DNA from: Sinorhizobium psoraleae
GTDB lineage: Bacteria > Pseudomonadota > Alphaproteobacteria > Rhizobiales > Rhizobiaceae
Length of the DNA: 64,000 nucleotides
NCBI RefSeq assembly: GCF_013283645.1
Contig: NZ_JABEKV010000002.1
Span: forward strand, 1,123,798 to 1,187,797
Direction of reading: 5' to 3'
Shown: positions 16,870 through 25,434 of the stretch, piece by piece
How the letters are laid out: each line of letters opens with the position of its first letter
Numbering within the stretch: the first letter of the stretch is position 1
Position numbers and translations under genes: made by a program
The notes under the pieces: model-generated
Seen by the model: only the letters and a program-made list of their open reading frames with translations
Told to the model about the DNA's origin: nothing
Databases searched by the model: none

Positions 16870-17730
16870 ATGCCAACGCCGGAGACGACCATGGACGTCC
16901 CTCAGGATTTCGAGGCGCTGAAGGCCGTCATTCTCGAACGCAAGGCGCAACTGCCGAAGCGGCTGAAGCAGGTCGCCGCCTATTCGCTCGACAATCCGGA
17001 CGAGATCGCCTTCGGCACGGCGGCAAGCATCGCGACGTCCGCCGACGTCCAGCCGTCGACGCTCGTGCGCTTTGCGCAGCATTTCGGTTTCGAGGGGTTT
17101 TCGAGCCTGCAGCAGATTTTTCGCGCGAGACTGCGGGAACGCACGCCCGGCTACGAAGAGCGGTTGAAAGCGCTGAGCCAGAACGAACACAGCAAGCTCG
17201 AAAGCGGCTCGATCTTCAACGGCTTCGTCGCCGCCGCCCATCGATCGCTGGACAATGTCGCCACGTCCGTTGACCCGGAGGCCTTCGAGCGCGCGGTCGA
17301 TATCCTCGCCAAGGCCGATACGATCTATCTCATCGCCAAACGCCGCTCCTATCCGATTTCCAGCTACATGGCCTACGCCTTCGGCAAGCTGAAGGTGAAA
17401 TACCAGCATGTCGGGACGGCGGCCGGCATCGACGACGACATGCTGGCGATGGCGAACAGGCAGGACGCGGCTTTCGCTGTCAGCTTTTCGCCCTACGCCT
17501 CGGAAAGCGCGAGCCAGGCGCGTTTCCTCGCCAACCGCAAGGTGCCGGTCATATCGCTCACCGACTCGGCTTTCTCGCCGCTCGCGGAATCGTCGAAGGT
17601 CTGGTTCGAGCTGGTCGAAGCCGATCACGCCGGCTTCCGCTCGCTTTCCGCAAGCATGGCCTTTGCGATGGCACTGACGGTGGCGATCGCCGAGAAGCGG
17701 CAGCGAATGGCGGACGGCGGCGGCCAATAG
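16870..17730 (+). CDS. iolR: RpiR-family transcriptional repressor of inositol catabolism, IolR
   Basis: A 286-residue regulator with an N-terminal RpiR helix-turn-helix domain (about residues 10-85, AAYSLDNPDEIAFGTAASIA and QPSTLVRFAQHFGFEGFSSLQ) and a C-terminal SIS sugar-phosphate-binding domain (about 120-270, ADTIYLIAKRRSYPISSYMAYAF). In rhizobia the RpiR-type IolR represses iol genes until a pathway intermediate binds. It lies directly upstream of iolC in the same orientation, with GGAA-N6-TTCC-like sites before itself, before iolC and before the dehydrogenase gene. ATG at 16870 follows GGAG; ATG at 16891 is an alternative. Confidence 0.93.
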   Translation: MPTPETTMDVPQDFEALKAVILERKAQLPKRLKQVAAYSLDNPDEIAFGTAASIATSADVQPSTLVRFAQHFGFEGFSSLQQIFRARLRERTPGYEERLKALSQNEHSKLESGSIFNGFVAAAHRSLDNVATSVDPEAFERAVDILAKADTIYLIAKRRSYPISSYMAYAFGKLKVKYQHVGTAAGIDDDMLAMANRQDAAFAVSFSPYASESASQARFLANRKVPVISLTDSAFSPLAESSKVWFELVEADHAGFRSLSASMAFAMALTVAIAEKRQRMADGGGQ

Positions 17731-17774
17731 AATGAAAATTCCATATTGACGAAACGACGGAACTTATGTTTCAT
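17729..17774 (+). promoter_or_regulatory. iolC promoter with two overlapping IolR-type operators
   Basis: Operator 1 is AGAA-N6-TTCC (17729-17742) and operator 2 is GGAA-N6-TTTC (17759-17772), 30 bases apart start to start. Between them lies a -35-like TTGACG (17746-17751), and a -10-like TTTCAT (17769-17774) follows at 17-base spacing, so operator 2 overlaps the spacer and the -10. Bound repressor would block polymerase. The first operator overlaps the iolR stop codon. Confidence 0.6.
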
Positions 17775-17839
17775 AACCTCATCGCCCATGACATAATCAT
17801 AATTGTCGGCGCCGACGCGGCGTCCGCGGGGAGGAAGCA

Positions 17840-19792
17840 GTGAGCCAGAGTCCATCGCCCCAAAGCCCGTCGGCAAAGGGAGCCAAACCCCTCGACCTCA
17901 TCACGATCGGCCGGGCCTCGGTCGATCTATACGGCCAGCAGATCGGCACACGGCTCGAGGACGTGGCAAGCTTTGCCAAATCGGTCGGCGGCTGCCCCTG
18001 CAACATCTCGGTCGGCACCGCGCGCCTCGGGCTGAAATCGGCACTGCTGACGCGTGTCGGCGACGAGCAGATGGGCCGTTTCATCCGCGAACAGCTTCAA
18101 CGCGAGGGTGTCGAGACCCGCGGCATCGTGACGGATCCTGAGCGTTTGACCGCACTCGCGATCCTTGCCGTCGAAAACGAAAAGTCCTTCCCGCTGCTTT
18201 TCTATCGCGACAATTGCGCCGACAACGCGCTCTGCGAGGACGATGTCGCGGAAGATTTCATCCGTTCCGCGCGCGCGGTTCTCGTTTCGGGGACGCATTT
18301 CTCCAAGCCGAATACCGATGCCGCCCAGCGCAAGGCGATACGCATTGCCAAGGAGAGCGGCGCGAAGGTCGTCTTCGACATCGACTATCGCCCCAATCTC
18401 TGGGGCCTTGCGGGCCACGACGCCGGCGAAACCCGCTATATCGCCTCCGATCGGGTCTCCGCCCACCTGAAGACTGTTCTCGCCGACTGCGACCTCATCG
18501 TCGGCACGGAGGAAGAGGTTCTGATCGCCTCCGGCGAAAGCGATCTGCTCAAGGCTCTCAAGACTATCCGCTTGCTGTCTGAAGCCACGATCGTGCTGAA
18601 ACGCGGCCCGATGGGCTGCATCGTCTATGACGGACCGATCTCGGACAATCTCGAAGACGGCATCGTCGGCAAGGGCTTTCCGATAGAGGTTTACAACGTG
18701 CTCGGCGCGGGTGACGCCTTCATGTCCGGCTTCCTGCGCGGCTGGCTGACCGGCGAACCGCATGCGACGTCTGCCACCTGGGCCAATGCCTGCGGCGCCT
18801 TCGCGGTGTCGCGTCTCCTCTGCGCGCCGGAAATCCCGACCTGGACCGAACTCACATTCTTCCTCGAAAACGGCAGCAAGGAAAAAGCGCTCCGCAAGGA
18901 CGAGGCGATCAACCACGTCCATTGGGCGACGACCCGCCGCCGCGATATCCCGCTTTTGATGGCGCTTGCCATCGATCACCGCAGCCAGCTTGAAGACATC
19001 GCGGAAGGCAAGCCGGAATTGCTGGCGCGCATCCCCGCCTTCAAGGTGCTTGCGGTCAAGGCTGCGGCCCAGGTCGCCGCCGGCCGCACCGGCTTCGGCA
19101 TGCTGATAGACGACAAATACGGCCGCGACGCGCTCTATGCTGCCGGCGCCTACCGCGATTTCTGGATCGCCAAGCCGATCGAGCTTCCCGGCTCGCGACC
19201 GCTGCAGTTCGAGTTCAGCCAGGACCTCGGCAGCCGCCTCATCGACTGGCCTGTCGATCATTGCATCAAGGTGCTCTCGTTCTTCCACCCCGATGATCCG
19301 ATTGAGCTAAAGGCCGCGCAGATCGCCAAGCTTCGCTCCGCCTTCGAGGCGGGGCGCAAGGTCGGGCGCGAGATATTGATTGAAATCATTGCCGGCAAAC
19401 ACGGAACGCTTGACGATCTGACCATTCCGCGGGCGCTCACCGAACTCTACGATGCGGGTTTGAAGCCCGATTGGTGGAAGCTGGAGCCACAGGCGAGCCG
19501 CGGCGCCTGGGCGGCGATCGATGCCGTGATCGAAACGCGCGACCCGCTCTGCCGCGGCGTCGTCCTGCTTGGCCTCGAGGCGCCCTACGAGGTGCTGAAG
19601 GATGGCTTTGCCGCCGCCCGGACGTCGAAGACGGTCAAGGGCTTCGCGGTCGGCCGGACGATCTTCGCCGACGCGAGCAAGGCCTGGCTTGCCGGCAGCA
19701 TGACCGACGAGCAGGCGATCGCCGACATGGCGGCACGGTTCAAGGCGCTGGTGGATCTCTGGCTGCAACTGGGTGAAACAAAGGCTGCATAG
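17840..19792 (+). CDS. iolC: 5-dehydro-2-deoxygluconokinase fused to DUF2090 aldolase-like domain
   Basis: Phosphorylates 5-dehydro-2-deoxy-D-gluconate in inositol breakdown. The 650-residue protein is twice the length of a plain IolC. Residues about 15-340 form the PfkB sugar-kinase domain (ITIGRASVDLYGQQIG at the start, VGGCPCNISVGTARLG, and the catalytic NVLGAGDAFMSGFLRG near residue 287). Residues about 360-645 form the DUF2090 domain (IPLLMALAIDHRSQLEDIA), related to DeoC/LacD-like aldolases and thought to supply the next step, cleavage of the phosphorylated acid (IolJ reaction). GAGGAAGC precedes the start. First gene of the catabolic set. Confidence 0.96.
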   Translation: MSQSPSPQSPSAKGAKPLDLITIGRASVDLYGQQIGTRLEDVASFAKSVGGCPCNISVGTARLGLKSALLTRVGDEQMGRFIREQLQREGVETRGIVTDPERLTALAILAVENEKSFPLLFYRDNCADNALCEDDVAEDFIRSARAVLVSGTHFSKPNTDAAQRKAIRIAKESGAKVVFDIDYRPNLWGLAGHDAGETRYIASDRVSAHLKTVLADCDLIVGTEEEVLIASGESDLLKALKTIRLLSEATIVLKRGPMGCIVYDGPISDNLEDGIVGKGFPIEVYNVLGAGDAFMSGFLRGWLTGEPHATSATWANACGAFAVSRLLCAPEIPTWTELTFFLENGSKEKALRKDEAINHVHWATTRRRDIPLLMALAIDHRSQLEDIAEGKPELLARIPAFKVLAVKAAAQVAAGRTGFGMLIDDKYGRDALYAAGAYRDFWIAKPIELPGSRPLQFEFSQDLGSRLIDWPVDHCIKVLSFFHPDDPIELKAAQIAKLRSAFEAGRKVGREILIEIIAGKHGTLDDLTIPRALTELYDAGLKPDWWKLEPQASRGAWAAIDAVIETRDPLCRGVVLLGLEAPYEVLKDGFAAARTSKTVKGFAVGRTIFADASKAWLAGSMTDEQAIADMAARFKALVDLWLQLGETKAA

Positions 19793-19860
19793 GATCGCGC
19801 GGGCGACAATGCAGCGGAAAGGGCGAAGCAAGAATTTCGCTCGCGAGGAGGAAACAGACG

Positions 19861-21714
19861 ATGAGCCAGAAAACCGTGCGCCTCACCATGGCCCAGGCCG
19901 TGGCGCGGTTCCTGACCAGACAGATGACGATCATCGACGGCAAGCGCGTGCCGATCTTCGGCGGCGTCTTCGCGATCTTCGGCCACGGCAACGTCGCCGG
20001 CGTCGGCGAGGCGCTTTACTCCATCAGGGAAACGTTGCCGACCTACCGCGCTCAGAACGAGCAGGGCATGGCGAATGCGGCGATCGCGTTTGCCAAGGCG
20101 AACTTCCGCCGCCGCTTCATGGCCTGCACGACCTCGATCGGTCCGGGCGCGCTCAACATGGTGACGTCGGCGGCGCTCGCCCATGTCAACCGGCTGCCGG
20201 TTCTTCTTCTGCCCGGCGACGTCTTCGCCAATCGCCGGCCCGATCCGGTGCTGCAGCAGGTGGAAAGTTTCGGAGACGGCACGATCTCGGCAAACGACTG
20301 CTTCCGCCCCGTCTCGCGCTATTTCGACCGCATCACCCGGCCCGAACAGATCATATCGGCGCTCCGCCGCGCCATGCAGGTTTTGACCGACCCGGCCGAT
20401 TGCGGTCCGGTCACGCTCTCGCTCTGCCAGGACGTCCAGGCGGAAGCCTATGACTATCCGGAATCCTTCTTCGACGAGAAGGTATGGGTACCCCGGCGGA
20501 TCGAGCCCGATCTCGACGAACTGGCCACGGCGATCGCTACCCTCAAGGCCGCGAAGAAGCCGATCATCGTCGCCGGCGGCGGCGTGCTTTATTCGGAAGC
20601 GAGCGCGGAATTGGCGAACTTCGCCGAAAAGCACGGTATTCCCGTGGTCGAAACCCAGGCCGGCAAGTCCTCGCTGCCGCACATGCACCCGCTCAACATG
20701 GGATCGGTCGGCGTCACGGGCACCTCCGCCTCCAACGCGCTCGCCGAGGAGGCCGATGTTGTGCTCGCCGTCGGCTCGCGGCTCCAGGATTTCACCACCG
20801 GCTCCTGGGCTCTCTTCAAGAACCATGGGCTGAAGATCATCGGCCTCAACGTCCAGCCTTTTGACGCCGGCAAGCACAACGGCCTGCCGCTGATCGCCGA
20901 TGCGCGGGCCGGCCTCAACCGGATCTCCGGTGGCCTCGGCGGGTACAAGGCCGACAGCGCCTGGACCGAGAAGGCCAAGGCCGAAAAGACCGCGTGGCTG
21001 GAGGCAGCCGACAAGGCGACGGCCACCACCAATGCGACGCTCCCCTCCGATGCCCAGGTGATCGGTGCCGTCCAGCGCGCCCGTGGCGGCAAGAAGACGA
21101 CGCTCGTTTGCGCCGCCGGCGGCCTGCCGGGCGAACTGCACAAGTTATGGCAGGCGGACGCACCCGGCAGCTATCATATGGAATACGGCTTCTCGACCAT
21201 GGGCTACGAGGTGGCCGGCGGCCTCGGCGTCAAGCTTGCCAAGCCCGACAGCGACGTGATCGTCATGGTCGGCGACGGCAGCTACATGATGCTGAACTCC
21301 GAGATCGCCTCCTCGATCATGCTCGGCGCCAAGATCACGGTCGTGCTCCTCGACAATGCCGGCTATGGCTGCATCAACCGGCTGCAGATGGCAACGGGTG
21401 GTGCCAACTTCAACAACCTGTTGAAGGACACGCATCACGTGATGCTGCCGGGCATCGATTTTGCCGCTCATGCCGGGGCTATGGGCGCCGTCACCCGCAA
21501 GGTCGCTTCGATCCCGGAACTTGAAGCCGCACTCGCCGAAACGGCGCAAGTGCAGCGCACGAGCGTGATCGTCATCGACACCGATCCACTGATCACCACC
21601 GAGGCGGGCGGACACTGGTGGGATGTCGCCGTTCCCGAAGTGTCGGAGCGCAGCCAGGTGACGGCTGCCCGCGAGGGGTATGAGAAGGCGCTCCAATCGC
21701 AGCGTTTCGGCTGA
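19861..21714 (+). CDS. iolD: 3D-(3,5/4)-trihydroxycyclohexane-1,2-dione hydrolase
   Basis: Opens the inositol-derived ring by hydrolysing the C-C bond of the dione to 5-deoxy-glucuronate; needs thiamine diphosphate. The 617-residue protein has the three-domain ThDP layout: N-terminal PYR domain with the conserved YRAQNEQGMANAAIAFAKA (catalytic Glu near residue 68), a central Rossmann-like domain, and the C-terminal PP domain with the metal/ThDP motif VMVGDGSYMMLNSEI ending in DNAGYGC near residues 468-505. GCGAGGAGGAAAC before the ATG is a strong ribosome-binding site. It follows iolC by 68 bases. Confidence 0.97.
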   Translation: MSQKTVRLTMAQAVARFLTRQMTIIDGKRVPIFGGVFAIFGHGNVAGVGEALYSIRETLPTYRAQNEQGMANAAIAFAKANFRRRFMACTTSIGPGALNMVTSAALAHVNRLPVLLLPGDVFANRRPDPVLQQVESFGDGTISANDCFRPVSRYFDRITRPEQIISALRRAMQVLTDPADCGPVTLSLCQDVQAEAYDYPESFFDEKVWVPRRIEPDLDELATAIATLKAAKKPIIVAGGGVLYSEASAELANFAEKHGIPVVETQAGKSSLPHMHPLNMGSVGVTGTSASNALAEEADVVLAVGSRLQDFTTGSWALFKNHGLKIIGLNVQPFDAGKHNGLPLIADARAGLNRISGGLGGYKADSAWTEKAKAEKTAWLEAADKATATTNATLPSDAQVIGAVQRARGGKKTTLVCAAGGLPGELHKLWQADAPGSYHMEYGFSTMGYEVAGGLGVKLAKPDSDVIVMVGDGSYMMLNSEIASSIMLGAKITVVLLDNAGYGCINRLQMATGGANFNNLLKDTHHVMLPGIDFAAHAGAMGAVTRKVASIPELEAALAETAQVQRTSVIVIDTDPLITTEAGGHWWDVAVPEVSERSQVTAAREGYEKALQSQRFG

Positions 21715-21726
21715 TCGCCACAAATG

Positions 21727-21758
21727 GCGCTCGCGTTTTTTTTGCGCGGGCGCTTTTT
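21727..21758 (+). terminator. Terminator-like hairpin between iolD and iolE
   Basis: GCGCTCGC (21727-21734) pairs with GCGGGCGC (21746-21753), including one G-U, around a T-rich loop and is followed by TTTTT. It lies 12 bases after the iolD stop. It could partly end transcription within the iol operon and lower iolE/iolB expression. Confidence 0.6.
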
Positions 21759-21791
21759 GTGCCTGGGCCACACGGCGAAAGAAGTTTAGCG

Positions 21792-21904
21792 GCCCCCTCA
21801 CCCTAGCCCTCTCCCCGCAAGCGGGGAGAGGGGACAAAGTCGGCGCCGCGAGTCCCTTCTCCCCGTCCTCACGGGGAGAAGGTGGCGACAGCCGGATGAG
21901 GGGC
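21792..21904. repeat. CTCTCCCCGC/GCGGGGAGAG palindromic repeat, copy 2
   Basis: Two hairpins (CCCTCTCCCCGC..GCGGGGAGAGGG and CCTTCTCCCCG..CGGGGAGAAGG) flanked by CCCCTCACC and GGATGAGGGG. It fills most of the iolD-iolE gap. Confidence 0.9.
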
Positions 21905-21967
21905 CTTGCGTGCCAAACGATAACGAAGCATCGGCTTCAAGCAGACGACGAATAGGAAGTGAAAGAC

Positions 21968-22867
21968 ATGATCCGCTACGGAACCAACCCGATTGCCTGG
22001 AGCAATGACGACGACCATTCGATCGGCGCGCATCTGACGCTCGAGGATTGCCTTTCCGATTGCCAGAAGATCGGCTTCGACGGCATCGAGAAGGGCCACA
22101 AGATGCCGTCCGATCCGGAAGCGCTGAAGCAGAAGCTCGCCTCCTACGAACTCGTCTTCGTTTCCGGCTGGCACTCCACCAATCTTCTGACGCACGATGT
22201 CGAAGCCGAGACGAAGGCGATCCAGCCGCATCTCGACCTCCTGAAGCACAACGGCTGCAAGGTGGCGATCGTCTGCGAAACCTCCAACGCCATTCACGGC
22301 GACGATTCGAAGTCCGTAGCCAACGACAAGCCGGTGCTGCCCGCGGACCAGTGGAAGAAGTTCGGCGCCGATCTCGAAGCGATCGCTCAGTATTGCGCCG
22401 ACCAGGGCATTGATCTCGTCTATCACCATCACATGGGCACGATCGTGCAGACCGGCGAGGAGATCGATCTCCTGATGCAGCATACGGGGCCTGCGACGAA
22501 GCTGCTGCTCGACACCGGCCACGCCTGGTTCGGCGGCTCCGATCCGGCGGAAGTCGCGCGGAAATACATGCACCGCGTTCGCCATATCCATTGCAAGAAT
22601 GTCCGTCCGGCGATCCGCGAGGAAGTGGAAAGCCAGGGCCTCTCCTTCCTCGAGGGCGTGCGCCGCGGCGTCTTTACCGTACCGGGCGACGTCGAAGGCG
22701 GCGTGGACTTCCTCCCCGTGCTGAAAATCGCAGCCGAACACGGCTATAATGGTTGGCTGGTGATCGAGGCAGAGCAGGATTCTGCCGTGCGCAATCCGTT
22801 CGAATATCAGTCGCTCGGGCTGAAATCGTTGAAGGCTTTCGCGAAGGAAGCGGGGCTGGATAAGTAA
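21968..22867 (+). CDS. iolE: Myo-inosose-2 dehydratase
   Basis: Dehydrates 2-keto-myo-inositol to the trihydroxycyclohexane-dione that IolD opens. The 299-residue protein has the xylose-isomerase-like TIM-barrel fold with metal-ligand-type segments: [10 protein letters not shown] near the start, [12 protein letters not shown] near residue 37, [10 protein letters not shown] near residue 150, [11 protein letters not shown] near residue 180 and [10 protein letters not shown] near residue 243. ATG at 21968 is preferred because AGGAAG lies 9 bases before it; a GTG at 21959 would be too close to that site. It is separated from iolD by a terminator-like hairpin and a palindromic repeat. Confidence 0.95.
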   Translation: MIRYGTNPIAWSNDDDHSIGAHLTLEDCLSDCQKIGFDGIEKGHKMPSDPEALKQKLASYELVFVSGWHSTNLLTHDVEAETKAIQPHLDLLKHNGCKVAIVCETSNAIHGDDSKSVANDKPVLPADQWKKFGADLEAIAQYCADQGIDLVYHHHMGTIVQTGEEIDLLMQHTGPATKLLLDTGHAWFGGSDPAEVARKYMHRVRHIHCKNVRPAIREEVESQGLSFLEGVRRGVFTVPGDVEGGVDFLPVLKIAAEHGYNGWLVIEAEQDSAVRNPFEYQSLGLKSLKAFAKEAGLDK

Positions 22868-22895
22868 GCCTCCTTCATCCGGCTTGACAGGTAAC

Positions 22896-23006
22896 GCCCC
22901 TCATCTGCCTTCCGGCACCTTCTCCCCGCAGGCGGGGAGAAGGGGTATGCCGCGCCCTCTTAAGTCCCCTCTCCCCGCCTGCGGGGAGAGGGCTAGGGTG
23001 AGGGGC
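22896..23006. repeat. CTCTCCCCGC/GCGGGGAGAG palindromic repeat, copy 3
   Basis: Same family as copies 1 and 2, in the opposite orientation (starts GCCCCTCATC, ends CTAGGGTGAGGGGC). It occupies most of the iolE-iolB gap, so iolE has a member of this family on each side. Confidence 0.9.
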
Positions 23007-23049
23007 TTAAGCGCCGAGCCGCCCCGATCGAACAACAGGAGACCGTCAC

Positions 23050-23850
23050 ATGTCCAAACTGCTCGTCAAACCGAAGGCACAATCCGGGCTGATGCAGGAG
23101 ATCACGCCCGAGAGCGCCGGCTGGACCTATGTCGGTTTCGCGCTCAACCGGTTGAAGCCCGGCGAAAGGACGGCGGGCGAAGCCGGTGAGAAGGAACTCT
23201 GCCTCGTCCTCGTCAGCGGCAAAGCGACGATTTCCGTCGACGGCGAAGACTTCGGTGAACTCGGCGAGCGCATGACGCCCTTCGAGGGGCAGCCTTATGC
23301 CGTCTATGTGCCGAAAGGCAGCAAGTGGCAGGCTGTGGCGACCACCGATCTCGACCTTGCCATCTGCTCCGCACCCGGCGGCGAAGGCTTCAAGGCCAAG
23401 GTCATCCGTCCCGGCACGCACCCGCAGATGACGCGCGGCAAGGGCACCAATACCCGCTATGTCACCAACATCATGCCGGAGGACGACAGGTCGGCGCAGT
23501 CGCTGCTCGTCGTCGAGGTGATCACGCCCGGCGGGCACACCTCGTCCTACCCGCCGCACAAGCACGATCAGGATAACCTGCCGGTCGAAAGCTATCTCGA
23601 GGAAACCTATTACCATCGCCTCAACCCGCCGCAGGGCTTTGCGATGCAGCGCGTCTACACCGACGATCGCTCCCTCGACGAAACCATGGCAGTGGAAGAC
23701 GGCGACGTGACACTCGTTCCGAAGGGCTATCACCCGGTCGCCGCCGTCCACGGTTACGACGTCTATTATTTGAACGTCATGGCAGGCCCGAAGCGGATAT
23801 GGAAGTTCCACAACGCCAAGGAACACGAGTGGCTGTTCACCGGCATCTGA
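23050..23850 (+). CDS. iolB: 5-deoxy-glucuronate isomerase
   Basis: Converts 5-deoxy-glucuronate to 5-dehydro-2-deoxy-gluconate, the IolC substrate. The 266-residue cupin-type protein has the two beta-barrel halves of IolB; the characteristic metal-binding region is HTSSYPPHKHDQD near residue 171 followed by ESYLEETYYHRLNPPQGFAMQRVY, and VPKGYHPVAAVHGYDVYYLNVMAG near residue 225. AACAGGAGACC before the ATG is a good ribosome-binding site. It ends the iol operon; a RIME1-like twin palindrome follows at 23897 and may serve as transcript end. Confidence 0.97.
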   Translation: MSKLLVKPKAQSGLMQEITPESAGWTYVGFALNRLKPGERTAGEAGEKELCLVLVSGKATISVDGEDFGELGERMTPFEGQPYAVYVPKGSKWQAVATTDLDLAICSAPGGEGFKAKVIRPGTHPQMTRGKGTNTRYVTNIMPEDDRSAQSLLVVEVITPGGHTSSYPPHKHDQDNLPVESYLEETYYHRLNPPQGFAMQRVYTDDRSLDETMAVEDGDVTLVPKGYHPVAAVHGYDVYYLNVMAGPKRIWKFHNAKEHEWLFTGI

Positions 23851-23896
23851 GGAAACGTCTCTGGACGTTTGATACGGCTGGTCTATCGTAAGCCTC

Positions 23897-24002
23897 TACA
23901 GCGCCGCGCGTCTTATCAGACGCGCAAAGGACGCTGTAGCACTTTGAATTACTGCATGTTTTTATCCTTAAATCGGCTACGATTTAAGGATACATGCAGT
24001 AG
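23897..24002. repeat. RIME1-like twin-palindrome repeat, copy 2
   Basis: 106 bases nearly identical to the copy at 7204: outer arms TACAGCG / CGCTGTA around GCGCGTC / GACGCGC, then GCATGTTTTTATCCTTAAATC and its complement. It lies just after iolB, where its hairpins could stabilise or end the iol transcript. Confidence 0.88.
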
Positions 24003-24026
24003 CGAAAATCGTGCGAGGAGCGGCCA

Positions 24027-24428
24027 ATGCGGATCGATGGTCAATGCCATTGCGGCCATGTCACCTATGAGGCGGAGATCGACCCGGACGACGTGTCGAT
24101 CTGCCATTGCACCGATTGCCAGCAACTGACAGGCTCGGCCTATCGCGTCACCGCGAGCACGCCGCGGGCGTCCTTCCGTCTGACGGGCGCCGAGCCGAAA
24201 CTCTACGTCAAGATCGCCGAGAACGGGCGGAAGCGGCTGCAATTCTTCTGTCCGCAATGCGGCTCGCCGATCTATACGACAGGGACGGATGAGGACGCCG
24301 AGGAAATCGGCATCCGTCTCGGCACGATTAACCAACGGCGCCAGCTTGCGCCGCGGTCGCAGATCTGGTGCTCGTCCGCCCTGCCCTGGATTGACGTCAG
24401 CAAGCTGCCGGGCGAGCCGCGTGACTAG
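24027..24428 (+). CDS. GFA-family zinc-binding protein (glutathione-dependent formaldehyde-activating enzyme-like)
   Basis: A 133-residue protein of the GFA/CENP-V fold. The zinc-binding cysteines are all present: GQCHCGHVTYEA near residue 6, SICHCTDCQQLTGSAYRV near residue 30 and FFCPQCGSPIYTTG near residue 75. Family members include the enzyme that condenses glutathione and formaldehyde, but most small homologues have no proven activity, so only the fold and zinc sites are supported. GTGCGAGGAGCGGCC precedes the ATG. The next gene, an AraC-type regulator, starts 5 bases after its stop, so the two are probably co-transcribed. Confidence 0.9.
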   Translation: MRIDGQCHCGHVTYEAEIDPDDVSICHCTDCQQLTGSAYRVTASTPRASFRLTGAEPKLYVKIAENGRKRLQFFCPQCGSPIYTTGTDEDAEEIGIRLGTINQRRQLAPRSQIWCSSALPWIDVSKLPGEPRD

Positions 24429-24432
24429 AGGG

Positions 24433-25245
24433 ATGACGAGAGGCCAATTCAAAATTCTGCGCCGCAGGATCGCCGGTGTGGATGCGGTCGAGGCGGCGAC
24501 GCGCCATAGCTTTCCGCGCCATAGCCATGAGCAGTTCGGCATCGGGCTCATCCATCAAGGGGCGCAGAAGTCCCTGAGCGGGCGCGGACTGGTCGAAGCC
24601 GTATGCGGCGATGTCATCACAGTCAATCCCGGCGAAGTCCATGACGGCGCACCGATCGGCGATGGCGGCCGCTCGTGGCGAATGCTCTATTTCGAGCCGG
24701 CCATTGTCGAAGCCGCCGTCAGCGATATCAGCGAAGGCAGCCGACGATGCTGCCAGTTTGCCAACCCGGTCATCCGGAACGCGGCGCTTGCCGCTCGTTT
24801 CCGCGAAATCTTCGCGCTCGCGGCGACAGTGGAAAGCGACGATCAGATCGTTCGCTGGGACGAACTCGTCCTGACCGTCCTCGCTGAAGCGATGCACCCC
24901 GTCCCGCCGCCGGACGCTCCGGCGAGAGTGCCGGCGTCGATCGCCACGGCGCGCAGCTTGATCGATGATGACCCGCTGGCCTCCGTCACGCTCGCGGACC
25001 TGGCGCGTGCCAGCGGCCTCAGCCGGTTCCAGATTGTGCGCGGCTTTGCCCGGGCGACAGGCCTCACGCCGCACGCCTATCTGATGCAGCGTCGTATCGA
25101 CATAGTCCGGCGCCTGATTGCTGAAGGCACGCCGCTCGCAGAGGCGGCGATCGCCGGAGGCTTTGCCGACCAGAGTCATATGACACGCGTCTTCGTACGC
25201 GCCTACGGTGTCTCGCCTGGCGCCTATGCCACAGCCTTGGGCTAG
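24433..25245 (+). CDS. AraC-family transcriptional regulator
   Basis: A 270-residue regulator with an N-terminal cupin-type ligand domain (HSFPRHSHEQFGIGLI near residue 25 and VNPGEVHDGAPIGDGG near residue 63) and a C-terminal pair of helix-turn-helix motifs (ASVTLADLARASGLSRFQIVRGF and LAEAAIAGGFADQSHMTRVF, ending YGVSPGAY). The ligand is unknown. It lies 4 bases after the GFA gene and 189 bases before a DMT exporter gene, and AraC proteins of this type often control such exporters; that link is inference. Its TAG stop codon is at the boundary of a palindromic repeat. Confidence 0.93.
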   Translation: MTRGQFKILRRRIAGVDAVEAATRHSFPRHSHEQFGIGLIHQGAQKSLSGRGLVEAVCGDVITVNPGEVHDGAPIGDGGRSWRMLYFEPAIVEAAVSDISEGSRRCCQFANPVIRNAALAARFREIFALAATVESDDQIVRWDELVLTVLAEAMHPVPPPDAPARVPASIATARSLIDDDPLASVTLADLARASGLSRFQIVRGFARATGLTPHAYLMQRRIDIVRRLIAEGTPLAEAAIAGGFADQSHMTRVFVRAYGVSPGAYATALG

Positions 25246-25348
25246 AGCGGGATGAGGAAAAGTGTGCGCGGTTTTCCGCCCGCATCCCGCTCTAACTAAT
25301 TATAATCGATCACGTTCATGATTTTGGGTCGATTCGACCCAAAATCAT
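25244..25348. repeat. GAGCGGGATG-type palindromic repeat, copy 1, with second palindrome
   Basis: AGAGCGGGATG (25244-25254) pairs with CATCCCGCTCT (25283-25293), with an inner GGAAAA / TTTTCC stem. A second, perfect palindrome follows at 25318-25348 (15-base arms starting ATGATTTTGGGTCGA around one T). Related single-hairpin copies are at 29735-29785 and 36918-36967. The first two bases overlap the AraC stop codon. Confidence 0.88.
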
Positions 25349-25434
25349 CGTTGTCTTGCGCCTGCAATTCCGTTCAAGACCGCAAAGCCCGGATCGTATT
25401 TTTCTGCCGCCTCCGAGAATTAGGATTGGCGGTC

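Noticed and set aside
19585..21141. 518-codon open frame on the minus strand
   Set aside because: It lies entirely antisense to iolC and iolD, has no recognisable domain, and its length is explained by the strong third-position GC bias of the genes on the other strand.
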